From DATEMU01 sp964414585 (GTDB lineage: Bacteria > Planctomycetota > Phycisphaerae > UBA1845 > UTPLA1), in NCBI GenBank assembly GCA_964414585.1, contig CAYPXR010000006.1, positions 122,117 to 186,116 on the forward strand: a stretch of 64,000 bases of DNA, given 5' to 3'. The translations under genes and the position numbers were made by a program. Shown here in pieces: positions 63,925-64,000 of the stretch (position 1 is the first letter of the stretch; each line of letters starts with the position of its first letter). The notes beneath the pieces are model-generated. The model saw only the letters and a program-made list of their open reading frames with translations. It did not search any database and was not told the origin of the DNA.

Positions 63925-64000
63925 ATTAATTGGCTCACACGCGACACCGATGCAGAGCATCGGCCATCACGTGGGTCATTGTTTTCAGATGTGCTCCGCT
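63925..64000 (-). other. 16S rRNA leader with hairpin
   Basis: CCGATGC (63947-63953) and GCATCGG (63957-63963) form a 7-bp stem with loop AGA in the leader, probably for processing. The promoter lies outside the window or in the last few bases. Confidence 0.4.

Overview
The window looks like a chromosomal segment of a member of the Planctomycetota; the class cannot be settled by reading alone. The signs are two ECF sigma factor / Ser-Thr kinase pairs of the planctomycete type, dockerin-like repeats on non-cellulosomal secreted proteins, a pseudopilin, a DUF1570-type secreted protein, a 16S rRNA gene that is not followed by 23S/5S, and G+C-rich coding sequence. G+C was judged by eye, not computed. 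No CRISPR array, tRNA, prophage or complete insertion sequence was seen.

Layout. 0-3.4 kb: a pseudopilin, a one-helix protein, a Cys-rich secreted protein with a lipoprotein, and a structured-RNA candidate. 3.8-10.7 kb: an all-minus block (secreted EEP nuclease/phosphatase with dockerin-like tail, lipin-like HAD lipoprotein, a repeat lipoprotein, MgtE, a small membrane protein and a HEAT-repeat protein). 10.8-16.4 kb: two SAM methyltransferases flank a visibly A+T-richer island that holds a nuclease-helicase (DUF2075-like), two related XRE regulators and two small unknown genes. 17-19.8 kb: a lipoprotein, a cysteine hydrolase and a 2[4Fe-4S] ferredoxin.

19.8-25 kb and 34.9-41.1 kb hold two copies of the same arrangement: a TPR Ser/Thr kinase behind an ECF sigma factor on the minus strand, divergent from a large secreted beta-solenoid-like protein on the plus strand. 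The two secreted proteins share a related C-terminal domain. Between them lie a polytopic membrane protein, a DCC-thioredoxin/metallo-beta-lactamase fusion next to a CstA transporter, a lipoprotein hydrolase, and a two-gene unit (methyltransferase-acyltransferase fusion plus hexapeptide acyltransferase).

41-62 kb: membrane-anchored hydrolase, GH3-like adenylase, CPBP protease, a giant ResB-CcsA cytochrome c assembly fusion, DUF1570 protein, GT-C/TPR membrane protein, signal peptidase I with a very large insert, hydrolase, LptB-like ATPase, ClC channel, a small kinase and an UbiB-like kinase. 62.3-63.9 kb: a solitary 16S rRNA gene on the minus strand, separated from the convergent UbiB-like gene by a strong bidirectional terminator.

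The best candidates for new biology are the XRE/nuclease-helicase island with paired operators, the duplicated sigma-kinase-surface protein module, and the two domain fusions (DCC-MBL beside CstA; PEMT-type methyltransferase joined to an HHxxxDG acyltransferase).
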